A stretch of 64,000 bases of DNA, from the NCBI RefSeq assembly GCF_030316855.1, contig NZ_JASZYR010000005.1, forward strand, positions 186,001 to 250,000. Reading direction: 5' to 3'. The position numbers and the translations under genes were made by a program. A model generated the notes under the pieces. That model did no database searches. It was not told the DNA's origin and worked only from the letters and a program-made list of their open reading frames with translations. Below, one piece after another: positions 1 through 8,288 of this stretch. Source of the DNA: Variovorax sp. J22P240. Lineage in GTDB: Bacteria > Pseudomonadota > Gammaproteobacteria > Burkholderiales > Burkholderiaceae_C. Position 1 is the stretch's first letter, and every line of letters starts with the position of its first letter.

Positions 1-366
1 GGGGTCGTAATTCCAGTGATGAAGTCTCGCGTCTGGAAACTGATCGGTGAGCAACCCGAAGCCCGGAATGTTTCCGGTCCATCCCCAACCCGAGGGCCGC
101 AGCGACAGCACGGTGACCTTGAGCGCGTCGCCCGGCTTCGCGCCGTCGACGTAGACCGGTCCCGTGACGGGATTCACGTGGGCGAGGTCGAGTTTCGCGA
201 GATCTGCGGCGGTGGACGTCCGCGAGAGTTGGCCGGAGGACGCATCGACGGTCTCGAACTGCACGGTCTCGCCCGGTGCGATCGTCAGGCAGGGCGGAAA
301 TGCGTTGTTCCAGCCGTGGTGGATGTGATCCTTGTGGATCGTGTGATGGGTGGCGAGATCGTTCAT
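1..366 (-). CDS. Acetamidase/formamidase family protein, N-terminal part
   Basis: Only the first 122 codons are present; the gene runs off the left edge. The visible part starts MNDLATHHTIHKDHIHHGW and carries family-typical stretches: a His-rich HHGWNN segment, PGETVQFETVDASSGQLSR, VNPVTGPVYVDGAKPGDAL, and SGWGWTGNIPGFGLLTDQF. In the FmdA/AmdA family these belong to the beta-rich catalytic core that hydrolyses short amides (formamide, acetamide) to ammonia and the acid. The start lies 11 bp after the stop of the upstream SDR gene, so both are probably co-transcribed. The substrate cannot be read from this fragment. Confidence 0.85.
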   Translation of the reverse strand, partial: MNDLATHHTIHKDHIHHGWNNAFPPCLTIAPGETVQFETVDASSGQLSRTSTAADLAKLDLAHVNPVTGPVYVDGAKPGDALKVTVLSLRPSGWGWTGNIPGFGLLTDQFPDARLHHWNYDP

Positions 367-377
367 GGCGCAGGTTC

Positions 378-1133
378 CTAGACCGCGACCGTGAGCGCGC
401 CGTCGATCACCAGGTTGGTGCCGGAGATGCGGCTGGCCGCGGGACTCGAAATGAACACCACGCCGCGCGCCACCTCGCTCGGCGTGCCGAATTTGCCGGT
501 GGGATTGACCTTGAGCGTCGAGGCGTACAGGTCGGGCATGTTCTTCTCGATCGTCTGCCAGATGCCGCCGTCGAAGTAGGTGTTGCCCGGCGAGACGCAG
601 TTCACACGGATGCCCTTGCCGACGAGCTGCCGGCTCAGCCCCTTGGCATAGTGGATCAGCGCCGCCTTGATCGCACCGTAGGAGCCGGCGGCAAAGTCGA
701 CCTCGAATCCGGAGACGCTCGATATCAGCACGATCGAAGCGCTGTCGGACTTCTCCAGGAACGGAACTGCCGCGGCCACCGCGTTGACGGTGTGCATCAT
801 GTCGGTCCGGAACGATTTCTCCCAGGAGTCCGCCGTGTCTCCGACCGCGAGCGCGCTCACGTTGCACACCAGCGCGTCGATGCCGCCCAGCACGCCGGCG
901 CTCGACGTGATCCACGCACTCAACGCGGATCCATCGGCCACATCCAGCGCGCGACCGAAGGATTTGACGCCCTTGGCCTGCAGTGCGGCCGCCGCCTCGC
1001 CCACCTCGTCCTCCTTGCGCGCACAGATCGAGACGTCCGCGCCTTCGTCGGCGAAACATTCGGCAATGGCTCTGCCGATACCCCGGCTGCCACCGGTGAT
1101 GACAGCCCGCTTGCCCTTGAGTCCGAGATCCAT
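378..1133 (-). CDS. SDR family NAD(P)-dependent oxidoreductase
   Basis: A 251-residue classical short-chain dehydrogenase/reductase. It has the N-terminal cofactor motif TGGSRGIG (near residue 13), CNVSALAV in place of the usual NNAG, the catalytic Ser (LISSVSG) and YGAIK with catalytic Tyr and Lys, and the C-terminal ISGTNLVIDGALTVAV. The reading frame extends further upstream, but the ATG at 1133 is chosen because AAAGGAGAG lies just before it and the protein then starts with the normal SDR beginning, MDLGLKGKRAVITGG. It probably forms an operon with the acetamidase/formamidase gene. The alcohol or ketone substrate is unknown. Confidence 0.9.
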   Translation of the reverse strand: MDLGLKGKRAVITGGSRGIGRAIAECFADEGADVSICARKEDEVGEAAAALQAKGVKSFGRALDVADGSALSAWITSSAGVLGGIDALVCNVSALAVGDTADSWEKSFRTDMMHTVNAVAAAVPFLEKSDSASIVLISSVSGFEVDFAAGSYGAIKAALIHYAKGLSRQLVGKGIRVNCVSPGNTYFDGGIWQTIEKNMPDLYASTLKVNPTGKFGTPSEVARGVVFISSPAASRISGTNLVIDGALTVAV

Positions 1134-1276
1134 GGCAACTCTCCTTTTGGGGGACTGAATTCTGAGCGCCTGCGCAAGGGCTGTAAATGTCGGCACGCTC
1201 GTCGGTGCATCCGCTTGTGGCGCTCGTGCGGGCCGCGCAGAATGACAGGCACCGGCCCTTCCTGAAGGAACAACCC

Positions 1277-1717
1277 ATGAAATCCGTGGCGGAAATTCTC
1301 AAGGCCAAAGGCGATTCGACGGTTTATTCCATCGAGCCCACGGCCTCGGTCTTCGATGCCGTCAAGCTGATGGCGCAGAAAAACGTCGGCGCGCTCCTCG
1401 TCATGGAGCGCGATCGCATCGTCGGCGTGGTGACCGAACGCGACTACGCGCGCAAAGTCGTGTTGATGGCGCGCTCTTCCAAGGACACGCCGCTGAGCGA
1501 CGTCATGACCACAGCCGTGATCTATGTGCGGCCGAGCCAGACCAGCGAGGAATGCATGGCGCTGATGACGGAAAACCGCGTGCGGCATCTCCCCGTCATG
1601 GACGGCGGCAAGCTGGCGGGCCTGATCTCGATCGGCGACCTCGTGAAGGGGATCATCTCCGAACAGAACTTCATCATCGAACAGCTCCAGCACTACATCT
1701 CGGGAGAGCATCGCTGA
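1277..1717 (+). CDS. Tandem CBS-domain protein
   Basis: A 146-residue protein made almost entirely of two CBS motifs (about residues 8-65 and 75-130), with the typical phrases VGALLVMERDRIVGVVTERDY and VRHLPVMDGGKLAGLISIGD. Stand-alone CBS pairs bind adenosine nucleotides and act as energy or redox sensors, often on partner enzymes. No other domain or membrane segment is visible. The start follows an AAGGAA ribosome-binding site. It ends a few bases before a methyltransferase gene in the same direction, which may be co-transcribed. Confidence 0.88.
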   Translation: MKSVAEILKAKGDSTVYSIEPTASVFDAVKLMAQKNVGALLVMERDRIVGVVTERDYARKVVLMARSSKDTPLSDVMTTAVIYVRPSQTSEECMALMTENRVRHLPVMDGGKLAGLISIGDLVKGIISEQNFIIEQLQHYISGEHR

Positions 1718-1733
1718 GCCGTTGCACGCCAAC

Positions 1734-2375
1734 ATGCCACTGACGCCCGAGGATCTCGAACGCATCGCGGCGGTGACCCTGGCCCACTACGACCGGGGAG
1801 CGGAAGACTTCTGGCTCGCCACGCGCGACCACGACGTGAGCCAGAACATCGCGGCGCTGCTCCAGTTCATCGAGGTGACGCCGCCCTTCCAGATCCTGGA
1901 CTTCGGCTGCGGGCCTGGGCGCGATCTCCGGACGTTCACGCAACTCGGGCACGTCGCGATCGGACTCGAAGGCTCGGCGCAACTGGCGGAAATGGCCCGC
2001 TCGCACAGCGGCTGCGAGGTGCTCCAGCAGAACTTCCTCGCGTTGGACCTGCCGCCTGCCCGCTTCGACGGCGTGTTCGCGAATGCGGCGCTGTTCCATG
2101 TGCCGGCTCAGGAACTGCCTCGGGTGCTGCGGGAACTGCATGCAACGCTGAAGCCGGGCGGGGTGTTGTTCAGCTCCAACCCGCGCGGTGAGGGACAGGA
2201 AGGCTGGCGCGGCGAGCGGTACGGCGCCTTCCATGACCTGGCGAGCTGGCGCGACAGCATGACGGGAGCCGGATTCTTGGAGCTGGCCCATTACTACCGT
2301 CCGACCGGTCTGCCCTTCGACCAGCAGCCGTGGCTGGCGAGCGTGTGGCGCAATCCGGGGCCAGACCCGCCCTGA
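1734..2375 (+). CDS. Class I SAM-dependent methyltransferase
   Basis: A 213-residue protein with the Rossmann-fold methyltransferase motif I, LDFGCGPGRD (about residues 52-61), motif II/III stretches VAIGLEGSAQL and FDGVFANAALFHVP, and a post-III segment LKPGGVLFSSNPRG. This matches the Methyltransf_11/25 type that uses S-adenosylmethionine. The substrate is not evident. The ATG at 1734 is preferred to an in-frame TTG at 1722 on codon type alone; neither has a strong ribosome-binding site. It converges on the next gene, with two bases between the stops. Confidence 0.82.
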   Translation: MPLTPEDLERIAAVTLAHYDRGAEDFWLATRDHDVSQNIAALLQFIEVTPPFQILDFGCGPGRDLRTFTQLGHVAIGLEGSAQLAEMARSHSGCEVLQQNFLALDLPPARFDGVFANAALFHVPAQELPRVLRELHATLKPGGVLFSSNPRGEGQEGWRGERYGAFHDLASWRDSMTGAGFLELAHYYRPTGLPFDQQPWLASVWRNPGPDPP

Positions 2376-2377
2376 AC

Positions 2378-2980
2378 TCAATCGGCCCCGTCGCCATCCC
2401 GGGCGCCGGCCTCCCCGGCCCCCCGCGCCAGCAGTTGGCGCAGGCGATCCCGCAGCGCTGGAATGGCCGCTGGTTGGCTCGCCGGGGCCTCCCACTGTCG
2501 ATAGATCTCGCGCTCCCTCGTCAGGCAATAACCGAGCGCTGCGACATTCCGCTCGTTGTAGGCCCAGACCCCCTCCACCACGAAGTTGCCCGGCGTCTCG
2601 TGATCCGGCCGTGGCGTGATGGTGACGCCTTCGGCGCCGATGTCCTGCAGCAGCGCCGAGCGTGCCGAGGCGACCTTCATGCCGTCGCCATGCATCTCGA
2701 TTTCCCGGCTGAGCGAGTAGCTGATGGTCTGCACGCCATGAAACTGTTCGGCAAGGTAGGCGGTGACCTCGAGCAGGACCAGGGGGCCGAAATTTCGCTT
2801 TTGCTCCTTCACGAACTGGGACGGCAGGAAGCGCTCGATGTGCACCTCCGTCCCGTCGCGGCTGACCCTGACGGGGTCGACCGTTCCGAGGTGAACATTC
2901 CCATCGTGCACGTGCATGGGCGTGCCGAGCTCATAGCGCTGGCCATTGCGTCCCGTGATTCGGAGGCTCTCGAAAGTCAT
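2378..2980 (-). CDS. Conserved hypothetical protein
   Basis: A 200-residue soluble protein of unknown function starting MTFESLRITGRNGQRYELG. No signal peptide, membrane segment or recognisable catalytic motif is seen. It contains MHVHDGNVHLGTVDPVRVSRDG, suggestive of beta structure, and a C-terminal helical, charged tail (LRDRLRQLLARG). The longer upstream frame is Arg/Pro/Gly-rich and looks untranslated, so the ATG at 2980 is used; it has no clear Shine-Dalgarno sequence. The gene converges with the methyltransferase and is followed upstream by the remnants of an amidohydrolase gene. Confidence 0.6.
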   Translation of the reverse strand: MTFESLRITGRNGQRYELGTPMHVHDGNVHLGTVDPVRVSRDGTEVHIERFLPSQFVKEQKRNFGPLVLLEVTAYLAEQFHGVQTISYSLSREIEMHGDGMKVASARSALLQDIGAEGVTITPRPDHETPGNFVVEGVWAYNERNVAALGYCLTREREIYRQWEAPASQPAAIPALRDRLRQLLARGAGEAGARDGDGAD

Positions 2981-3092
2981 CGGTCGAGAATGCCACGCGC
3001 ATCCTGACGCGAGGCCCCAGGCGACGCGAGGCAATCCCCGTACACCACGAAGACCGCACAAAAAGGCGGGAAATGTGCGCCCGATCGGGCGT

Positions 3093-3570
3093 TCAGGCGG
3101 TCATGAGATCGTCAAGAAGCCGGTAGTCGGGCAGGGTGGTGTCGATCGCGCGGCCGGCGCGCAGCACCGTGCGGTCGAACTGCGTGCGCGCGAGCATCTC
3201 CGAATAGTTGCGCGCCTTGAGCACGATCAGGTCGGCGGGCGTTCCGGCTTTCAGCACCCCGCGCTCGATGCCCATGATGGCGGCCGGCGTCTCGGTGGCG
3301 GCGCGGATCCAGTCGCCGAGCGGGTGGTCCAGGTGCAGGATCTTCACCGCCTGCGTGAAGGTGTCGAGCATGTCGTGGTCGCCATATCGGCGGGCATGGC
3401 TCCCGCGGTGTCGATGGCGGCGATGCGGCCGTTGTCCACCAGCAGTCGATCGCGGCGAGGTCATCGTTGGCGTTGCCGGGCAGCCCGGCGGGGACGAGGC
3501 AGCGGGGAGCGCGCAGATTTCGCAGGGCGAAGCGGGATGCGGCGGGCGGCTGGAAGAAGGAATGGGCCAT
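3093..3570 (-). pseudogene. Decayed cytosine-deaminase-like amidohydrolase
   Basis: Two ends of one amidohydrolase gene remain. The start (ATG at 3570) reads MAHSFFQPPAASRFALRNLR and continues to DLAAID near 3442. One base then appears to be missing, because the family-like continuation LLVDNGRIAAIDTAGAMPAD is in the next frame. Near 3400 the sequence jumps, again with a change of frame, to the C-terminal part: YGDHDMLDTFTQAVKIL, ETPAAIMGIERGVLKAG, TPADLIVLKARNYSEML and ending PDYRLLDDLMTA. A complete member has around 400-430 residues; the metal-binding centre between these parts is absent. Family assignment is from memory of CodA-like proteins. It lies 56 bp downstream of the ligase gene of the Liv operon. 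Confidence 0.75.
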
Positions 3571-3626
3571 TGCGGAAGAAGAAGCAGTTTTCGCGCCCGG
3601 CCGCTGCTCTCCTTCTCCGGGCAGCG

Positions 3627-4877
3627 CTATTTGTAGCTGCGCGCGTCCTCGATCACCTTGCCGTCGTTCGGCAGGCTTCCCGGCGCGACCAACTCCACCG
3701 TGCCGCGCAGCTTGGTCACGTCGCGGATCGCCTCGCCGATGCGCTCGGCCAGGCCCTCGGCCGCCGTGGGGCACTCGAGCCGCAGCGTCATGCGGTCGTC
3801 GGCCATCTCACCTTCAACCACCAGCCGTGCGCGCCGCACTTCCGGAAAGCGGCGAGCGATCTCCGCGACTTGGCCCGGGTGAACGAACATGCCGCGCACC
3901 TTGGTAGTCTGGTCCGCGCGGCCGAGCCAGCCCTTGATGCGTGCATTGGTACGGCCCGTGGGGCATTGCCCCGGCAGCACGGCGGAGAGGTCGCCGGTGC
4001 CGAAACGGATCAGCGGGTAATCGGGGTTGAGCGTGGTGACGACGATCTCGCCGACCTCGCCTTCGGGTACCGGGTCGCCGGTGCCGGGTCGCACGATCTC
4101 GACGATCACACCCTCATCGAGCACCAGCCCTTCGCGCGCACTCGTCTCGTAGGCGATCAGGCCCAGGTCGGCCGTGGCATAGCATTGCACGCCGGTCACG
4201 CCGCGCCCGGCGATCCAGTCGCGCAGGCTCGGCGGAAAGGCTTCGCCCGACACCAGCGCCTTGGTGAGCGAGGGCAGCGGCACCTTCTTCTCCGCTGCCT
4301 TCTCGATGATGATCTTGAGGAAGCTCGGCGTGCCTGCGTAGCCCGCGGGCCGCAGGTCGGCAATGGCGTCCACCTGCTGCTCGGTCTGCCCCGTGCCGCC
4401 CGCGAAGACGGTGCAGCCCAGCGCACGCGCACCGCTCTCCATGATGGAACCGGCCGGCGTCATGTGATAGCTGAAGCAGTTGTGCACCAGCTCGCCGCCG
4501 CGAAAGCCGGCCGCGTAGAGCGCGCGTGCGGTGCGCCAGTAGTCGCGCGCCTCGCCCTCGGGCTCGTAGATGGTGCCGGGGCTCGCGAAGACGCGCGTCA
4601 TCCTCGGTCCGAAGCGGATCGCCGAGAAGCCGCCGAACGGATCGCTCGCGCGGCGCTCCTGCTGCAGCGCCAGCAGCTCCGACTTGCGCGTGACCGGCAG
4701 CTTCGCCAGCGCCTCGCGGCTCGTGATGTCGGCCGGCTTGACGCCGTCGAGGATCTTCGCGAACGCCGACGCAGCAGTCTGCGCCTGCATGATCTGTCGA
4801 GGCAGCGCGGCCAGCAAATCCCGCTCGCGCTCCGCCGGCTCGCGAATCTCGAGCTCGTCGTAGTAGTCCTTCGTCAT
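3627..4877 (-). CDS. Phenylacetate-CoA ligase-like adenylate-forming enzyme
   Basis: A 416-residue member of the PaaK/AMP-binding branch of the adenylate-forming superfamily, expected to join an aromatic or other carboxylic acid to CoA using ATP. Visible marks are the Gly/Thr-rich FAGGTGQTEQQ segment, the A5-like LVSGEAFPPSLRDW and YATADLGLIAYET, PLIRFGTGDLSAV before the hinge, and the C-terminal lobe GWLGRADQTTKVRGMFVHPGQV. It is the last intact gene of the Liv operon; its ATG overlaps the livF stop (ATGA). The position suggests that the imported substrate is activated by this enzyme, but the acid is unknown. Confidence 0.88.
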   Translation of the reverse strand: MTKDYYDELEIREPAERERDLLAALPRQIMQAQTAASAFAKILDGVKPADITSREALAKLPVTRKSELLALQQERRASDPFGGFSAIRFGPRMTRVFASPGTIYEPEGEARDYWRTARALYAAGFRGGELVHNCFSYHMTPAGSIMESGARALGCTVFAGGTGQTEQQVDAIADLRPAGYAGTPSFLKIIIEKAAEKKVPLPSLTKALVSGEAFPPSLRDWIAGRGVTGVQCYATADLGLIAYETSAREGLVLDEGVIVEIVRPGTGDPVPEGEVGEIVVTTLNPDYPLIRFGTGDLSAVLPGQCPTGRTNARIKGWLGRADQTTKVRGMFVHPGQVAEIARRFPEVRRARLVVEGEMADDRMTLRLECPTAAEGLAERIGEAIRDVTKLRGTVELVAPGSLPNDGKVIEDARSYK

Positions 4878-5686
4878 GCCAGCCACCGTTTCCGCCGCTT
4901 GTAGCTCTTCACGTCTCGAAAGCTCTTTCGGTCCGCGCCCCCCACACCCAGATAGAACTCCTTCACGTCCTCGTTCTCGCGCAGGCTCTTCGCCTCTCCG
5001 TCCATCACGATGCGGCCGTTCTCGAGGATGTAGCCGTAGTCGGCGAAGCGCAGCGCCATGTTGGTGTTCTGCTCGGCGAGCAGGAAGGTCACGCGCTCCT
5101 TCTCGTTCAGGTCCTTCACGATGCTGAACACTTCCTCGACGATCTGCGGTGCGAGCCCCATCGAGGGCTCGTCGAGGAGCACCATGTTCGGATTTGCCAT
5201 CAATGCACGGCCGATCGCGCACATCTGCTGCTCGCCGCCGGAGGTGTAGGCGGCCTGTGAAGTGCGGCGTGTCTTCAGGCGCGGAAAGTAGGCGTAGACC
5301 TTTTCCAGCGTCTGGGCGACCGCCGCCTTGCCGTCGGTGCGCGTGTAGGCGCCCGTCATCAGGTTGTCCTCGATCGTGAGGTGCGCGAAGCAGTGGCGCC
5401 CCTCCATCACCTGGATGAGTCCGCGCTTGACCAGCTCGGCCGGCGTCAGCGCCTCGATGCGCTCGCCACGCAGTTCGATCGTGCCCTTGGTGACCGCTCC
5501 GCGTTCGCCGGCCAGCAGGTTCGAGACGGCGCGCAGCGTCGTCGTCTTGCCCGCGCCGTTGCCGCCGAGCAGCGCCACGATGCCGCCTTCCGGCACCACG
5601 AGCGAGACGCCCTTCAGCACGAGGATCACATGGTTGTAGATGACCTCGATGCCGTTGACGTTGAGAAGGATCTTGGGCTCGCTCAT
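4874..5686 (-). CDS. livF: Branched-chain amino acid-type ABC transporter ATPase (LivF-like)
   Basis: A 270-residue ABC ATPase of the HAAT family. Walker A is LLGGNGAGKTTT (about residue 41), the signature region is YTSGGEQQMCAIGRAL, Walker B is MVLLDEPSMGLAP, and the switch His is replaced by the LivF-typical LLAEQNTNMAL. It pairs with LivG (9220-10005) on the two permeases. The C-terminal tail RDVKSYKRRKRWLA is longer and more basic than in E. coli LivF. The ATG at 5686 is chosen because MSEPKILLNV matches the usual start. It overlaps the ligase gene by 4 bp and follows the receptor gene by 31 bp. Confidence 0.92.
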   Translation of the reverse strand: MSEPKILLNVNGIEVIYNHVILVLKGVSLVVPEGGIVALLGGNGAGKTTTLRAVSNLLAGERGAVTKGTIELRGERIEALTPAELVKRGLIQVMEGRHCFAHLTIEDNLMTGAYTRTDGKAAVAQTLEKVYAYFPRLKTRRTSQAAYTSGGEQQMCAIGRALMANPNMVLLDEPSMGLAPQIVEEVFSIVKDLNEKERVTFLLAEQNTNMALRFADYGYILENGRIVMDGEAKSLRENEDVKEFYLGVGGADRKSFRDVKSYKRRKRWLA

Positions 5687-5717
5687 GGTGTGTCGGAGTG
5701 CGTGCAACCTCGGTGAA

Positions 5718-7046
5718 TCAGGAGCTGCAGTCAGCGACGTCGCGGCGCGTCAGCTTTTTCTCGCCTGCGTACTTCTCGCCCGCCACCTTCACCATCGGCT
5801 TGATGATCTGCTCGTCAGCCTCATACCACTCGGGTGCGATGTTCCACTTGCTGCCATCCCAGGTCTCGATGCGGGCCCAGGTCGAGCCCATGTGGTCCTG
5901 GCACGAGGTGCTGATCGGGCGCATCACGCCGGAGAAGCCCAGCGCGTCGAGCTTCTTCTGGTCGAGCGCGAGGTTCTCCAGGCCCCAGCGCACTTGCTCG
6001 CCGGTCATGACCTTGCCCTTGCCGAAGCGCTCCTGCGCGCGACGGACGGCTTCGACGCCCAGCATCTGGATGATCACGCCGCGCGTGTAGAGCACCGAGC
6101 CGACCTCGTCCTTCGGACCCGTGCCCTGGCCCTTGTCGTGGACGTTCTTCAGGATTTCCTGGATCACCTTCGGCTGCGTGCCCGAGCCGTTCAGCGCCAG
6201 CGCGTTGTAGCCCTTGGCATTGGCGCCCACGTCTTTCACATCGGGTTCGGCGCCGGCCCACCACACGCCGTACATCTTCTCGCGCGGGTAGCCGGTGGCG
6301 ACGGCTTCCTTGAGCGCAGTCGAATTCATCACGCCCCAGCCCCAGAGCAGCACGTAGTCGGGCCGCGACTGGCGCACCTGCAGCCAGGCGGACTTCTGCT
6401 CGATGCCGGGCGCGGCCACCGGGATCAGCGACAGCTCGAAGCCGTTCATCTTCGCGCGCTCCTGCAGCAGCGGAATCGGCTCCTTGCCAAAGGGCGAGTC
6501 GTGATAGACCAGCGCGATCTTCTTGCCCTTGAGCTTGTCGGCGCCGCCTTCCTTCTTCGCGATGTGCTGGATCAGGATGTCGGCGGCGGTCCAGTAGCTG
6601 CCCATCAGCGGGAAATTCCACTTGAACACGTTGCCATCCTGCGAGGCCGACAGGCCATAGCCCAGCGTGATCAGCGGGATCTTGTCGACCGGCGCCTTGT
6701 CGGTCAACGCGAAGGTGATGCCGGTCGCCTGCGGATCGATCAGCGTTGCGCCCTTGCCCTTCAGGCGCTCGTAGCATTCAACGCCCTTGTCGGTGGCGTA
6801 GCCGGTCTCGCATTCCTCGTAGCTGATCTTCACGCCGTTGATGCCACCGGTCGCGTTGATGAGCTTGATGTAGTCCTGCTTGCCGTTGGCCCAGGGCGTG
6901 CCATTGGGCGCATAGGGGCCGGTGCGGTACACCAGCAGCGGAAAGAACTGCTCCTTGGCCTGTGCCTGCACGAGCGATGGCGCGAGCATCGCGCCGAGGG
7001 TGCTGGCCGCCAGGGCGGCGGTCACAGCGAGCGATTTCAGTTTCAT
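5718..7046 (-). CDS. HAAT-family ABC transporter substrate-binding protein
   Basis: A 442-residue periplasmic receptor with a Sec signal peptide (MKLKSLAVTAALAASTLGA, cleavage after VQAQA). Receptor-family phrases include PLLVYRTGPYAPNGTPWANG, IKLINATGGINGVKISYEE and IALVYHDSPFGKEPIPLLQ, typical of the LivJ/K type-I periplasmic fold. The start at 7046 follows an excellent AAAGGAGA site. It is longer than E. coli LivK (about 370), as in receptors for aromatic or aliphatic acids linked to CoA ligases. The flanking livM and livF genes and two CoA ligases suggest a carboxylic acid ligand rather than an amino acid; this is inference. Confidence 0.9.
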   Translation of the reverse strand: MKLKSLAVTAALAASTLGAMLAPSLVQAQAKEQFFPLLVYRTGPYAPNGTPWANGKQDYIKLINATGGINGVKISYEECETGYATDKGVECYERLKGKGATLIDPQATGITFALTDKAPVDKIPLITLGYGLSASQDGNVFKWNFPLMGSYWTAADILIQHIAKKEGGADKLKGKKIALVYHDSPFGKEPIPLLQERAKMNGFELSLIPVAAPGIEQKSAWLQVRQSRPDYVLLWGWGVMNSTALKEAVATGYPREKMYGVWWAGAEPDVKDVGANAKGYNALALNGSGTQPKVIQEILKNVHDKGQGTGPKDEVGSVLYTRGVIIQMLGVEAVRRAQERFGKGKVMTGEQVRWGLENLALDQKKLDALGFSGVMRPISTSCQDHMGSTWARIETWDGSKWNIAPEWYEADEQIIKPMVKVAGEKYAGEKKLTRRDVADCSS

Positions 7047-7089
7047 GCCAGTCTCCTTTGGGGCACCACGGTGCCGGTTTGCTAACGAA

Positions 7090-8154
7090 TCAATGGGGGA
7101 AGGGCCAGAGGCGGAGCTTTTCCTTGGCTGTCGACCACAACCTTGCAAGGCCATGCGGCTCGACGATCAGGAAGAACACGATGAGCGCGCCGAAGATCAT
7201 GAACTCCAGGTGCGACGCCAGCGCCGTCGAGATCGAGATGCCGAACCAGCCCGGAAGCTGGTTGAGCAGGATCGGCAGCAGCACGATGAAGGCCGCGCCG
7301 AAGAAGCTGCCCATGATCGAACCAAGCCCGCCGATGATCACCATGAAGAGCAGTTGGAACGAGCGGTCGATGTTGAAAGCCGCCGGCTCCCAAGTACCCA
7401 GGTGCACGAAGCCCCACAACGCACCCGCCACACCGACGATGAACGAACTCACCGCGAAGGCCGAGAGCTTGGCGTAGATCGGCCGGATGCCGATCACCGC
7501 TGCGGCGACGTCCATGTCGCGCATCGCCATCCATTCGCGGCCGATCGCGCTGCGCACCAGGTTCTTCGCGAGCACGGCGAAGACCACCAGGAGCGTCAGG
7601 CACAGCAGGTACTTCTGCACCGCGGTCTCGATGGGAAGCCCGAACAGGCTGAGCCCCGAAGCGGTCACGGAGCCGGACGACGAGTTGTTGGTGAGCCAGT
7701 TGATCCGCAGGAAAGCCCAGTCGACGAAGAACTGCGCGGCCAGCGTTGCGACGGCGAGGTACAGCCCCTTGATGCGCAGGCTCGGAATGCCGAAGAGCAC
7801 GCCGACGGCCGTCGAGCACAGCCCGCCGAGCAGCAGCGAGAGGATCAGCGGCATCCCTTCGATGCGCACGTGGAAGTTGTAGGCGGCGTACGCGCCGACT
7901 GCCATGAAGGCGCCCGTGCCGAGCGAGATCTGTCCGCAGTAGCCCACCAGGATGTTCAGGCCCAGCGCAGCGAGCGCCAGGATCAGGAAGGGAATCAGGA
8001 TCGCGCGGAACCAGTATTCCGGTGCGGTCAGCGGCACCACGGCAAAGGCGAAAGCCAACAGCGCGAGCATCAGCACGCGGTCCTGCAGGATCGGAAAGAT
8101 CTGCTGGTCGGCGCGATAGCTCGACTTGAACTGGCCGTTTTCTCTGTAGAACAT
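7090..8154 (-). CDS. livM: HAAT ABC transporter permease (LivM-like)
   Basis: A 354-residue inner-membrane permease with about ten hydrophobic segments. It has the LivM-type motifs GYCGQISLGTGAFMAVGAY, the loop LRIKGLYLAVATLAAQFF, and the EAA-like cytoplasmic region REWMAMRDMDVAAAVIGI that contacts the ATPases, then GGLGSIMGSFFGAAF. The N-terminal 25 residues (MFYRENGQFKSSYRADQQI) are an added hydrophilic lead typical of the fatty/aromatic acid subgroup. It is separated from livH by 134 bp containing a repeat element. Partners are LivH, LivG, LivF and the receptor at 5718-7046. Confidence 0.92.
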   Translation of the reverse strand: MFYRENGQFKSSYRADQQIFPILQDRVLMLALLAFAFAVVPLTAPEYWFRAILIPFLILALAALGLNILVGYCGQISLGTGAFMAVGAYAAYNFHVRIEGMPLILSLLLGGLCSTAVGVLFGIPSLRIKGLYLAVATLAAQFFVDWAFLRINWLTNNSSSGSVTASGLSLFGLPIETAVQKYLLCLTLLVVFAVLAKNLVRSAIGREWMAMRDMDVAAAVIGIRPIYAKLSAFAVSSFIVGVAGALWGFVHLGTWEPAAFNIDRSFQLLFMVIIGGLGSIMGSFFGAAFIVLLPILLNQLPGWFGISISTALASHLEFMIFGALIVFFLIVEPHGLARLWSTAKEKLRLWPFPH

Positions 8155-8186
8155 CTCAGTGGCTCCGGTACGCCGCGACGGTCATT

Positions 8187-8287
8187 CCAGGAATACCGCG
8201 GAACCGGCTTTGCCGGGCCGCTGGTATCGCCCCCTGGACGGGGGTTGGCGGCCACACGAAGTGGGCAAGCTTGAGGGTGAGCTTCAT
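8187..8287 (-). repeat. 101-bp interspersed repeat, copy 1, between livH and livM
   Basis: Read on the minus strand, this segment starts ATGAAGCTCACC immediately after the livH stop and ends in CCTGG. It aligns without gaps to 61989-62089 on the plus strand, with 80 of 101 positions identical by hand count. A 26-bp stretch near its end is invariant and contains the hairpin CCGGCAAAGCCGG flanked by GCGG and CCGC. Both copies sit in the livH-livM spacer in the same orientation relative to transcription. Function unknown; it may be a REP-like element acting on mRNA stability or differential expression. Confidence 0.85.
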
Positions 8288-8288
8288 G

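Noticed and set aside
2946..4904. A 652-codon plus-strand frame over the PaaK-like ligase and pseudogene
   Set aside because: Composition is typical of an antisense shadow and the opposite strand encodes a clear adenylate-forming enzyme.
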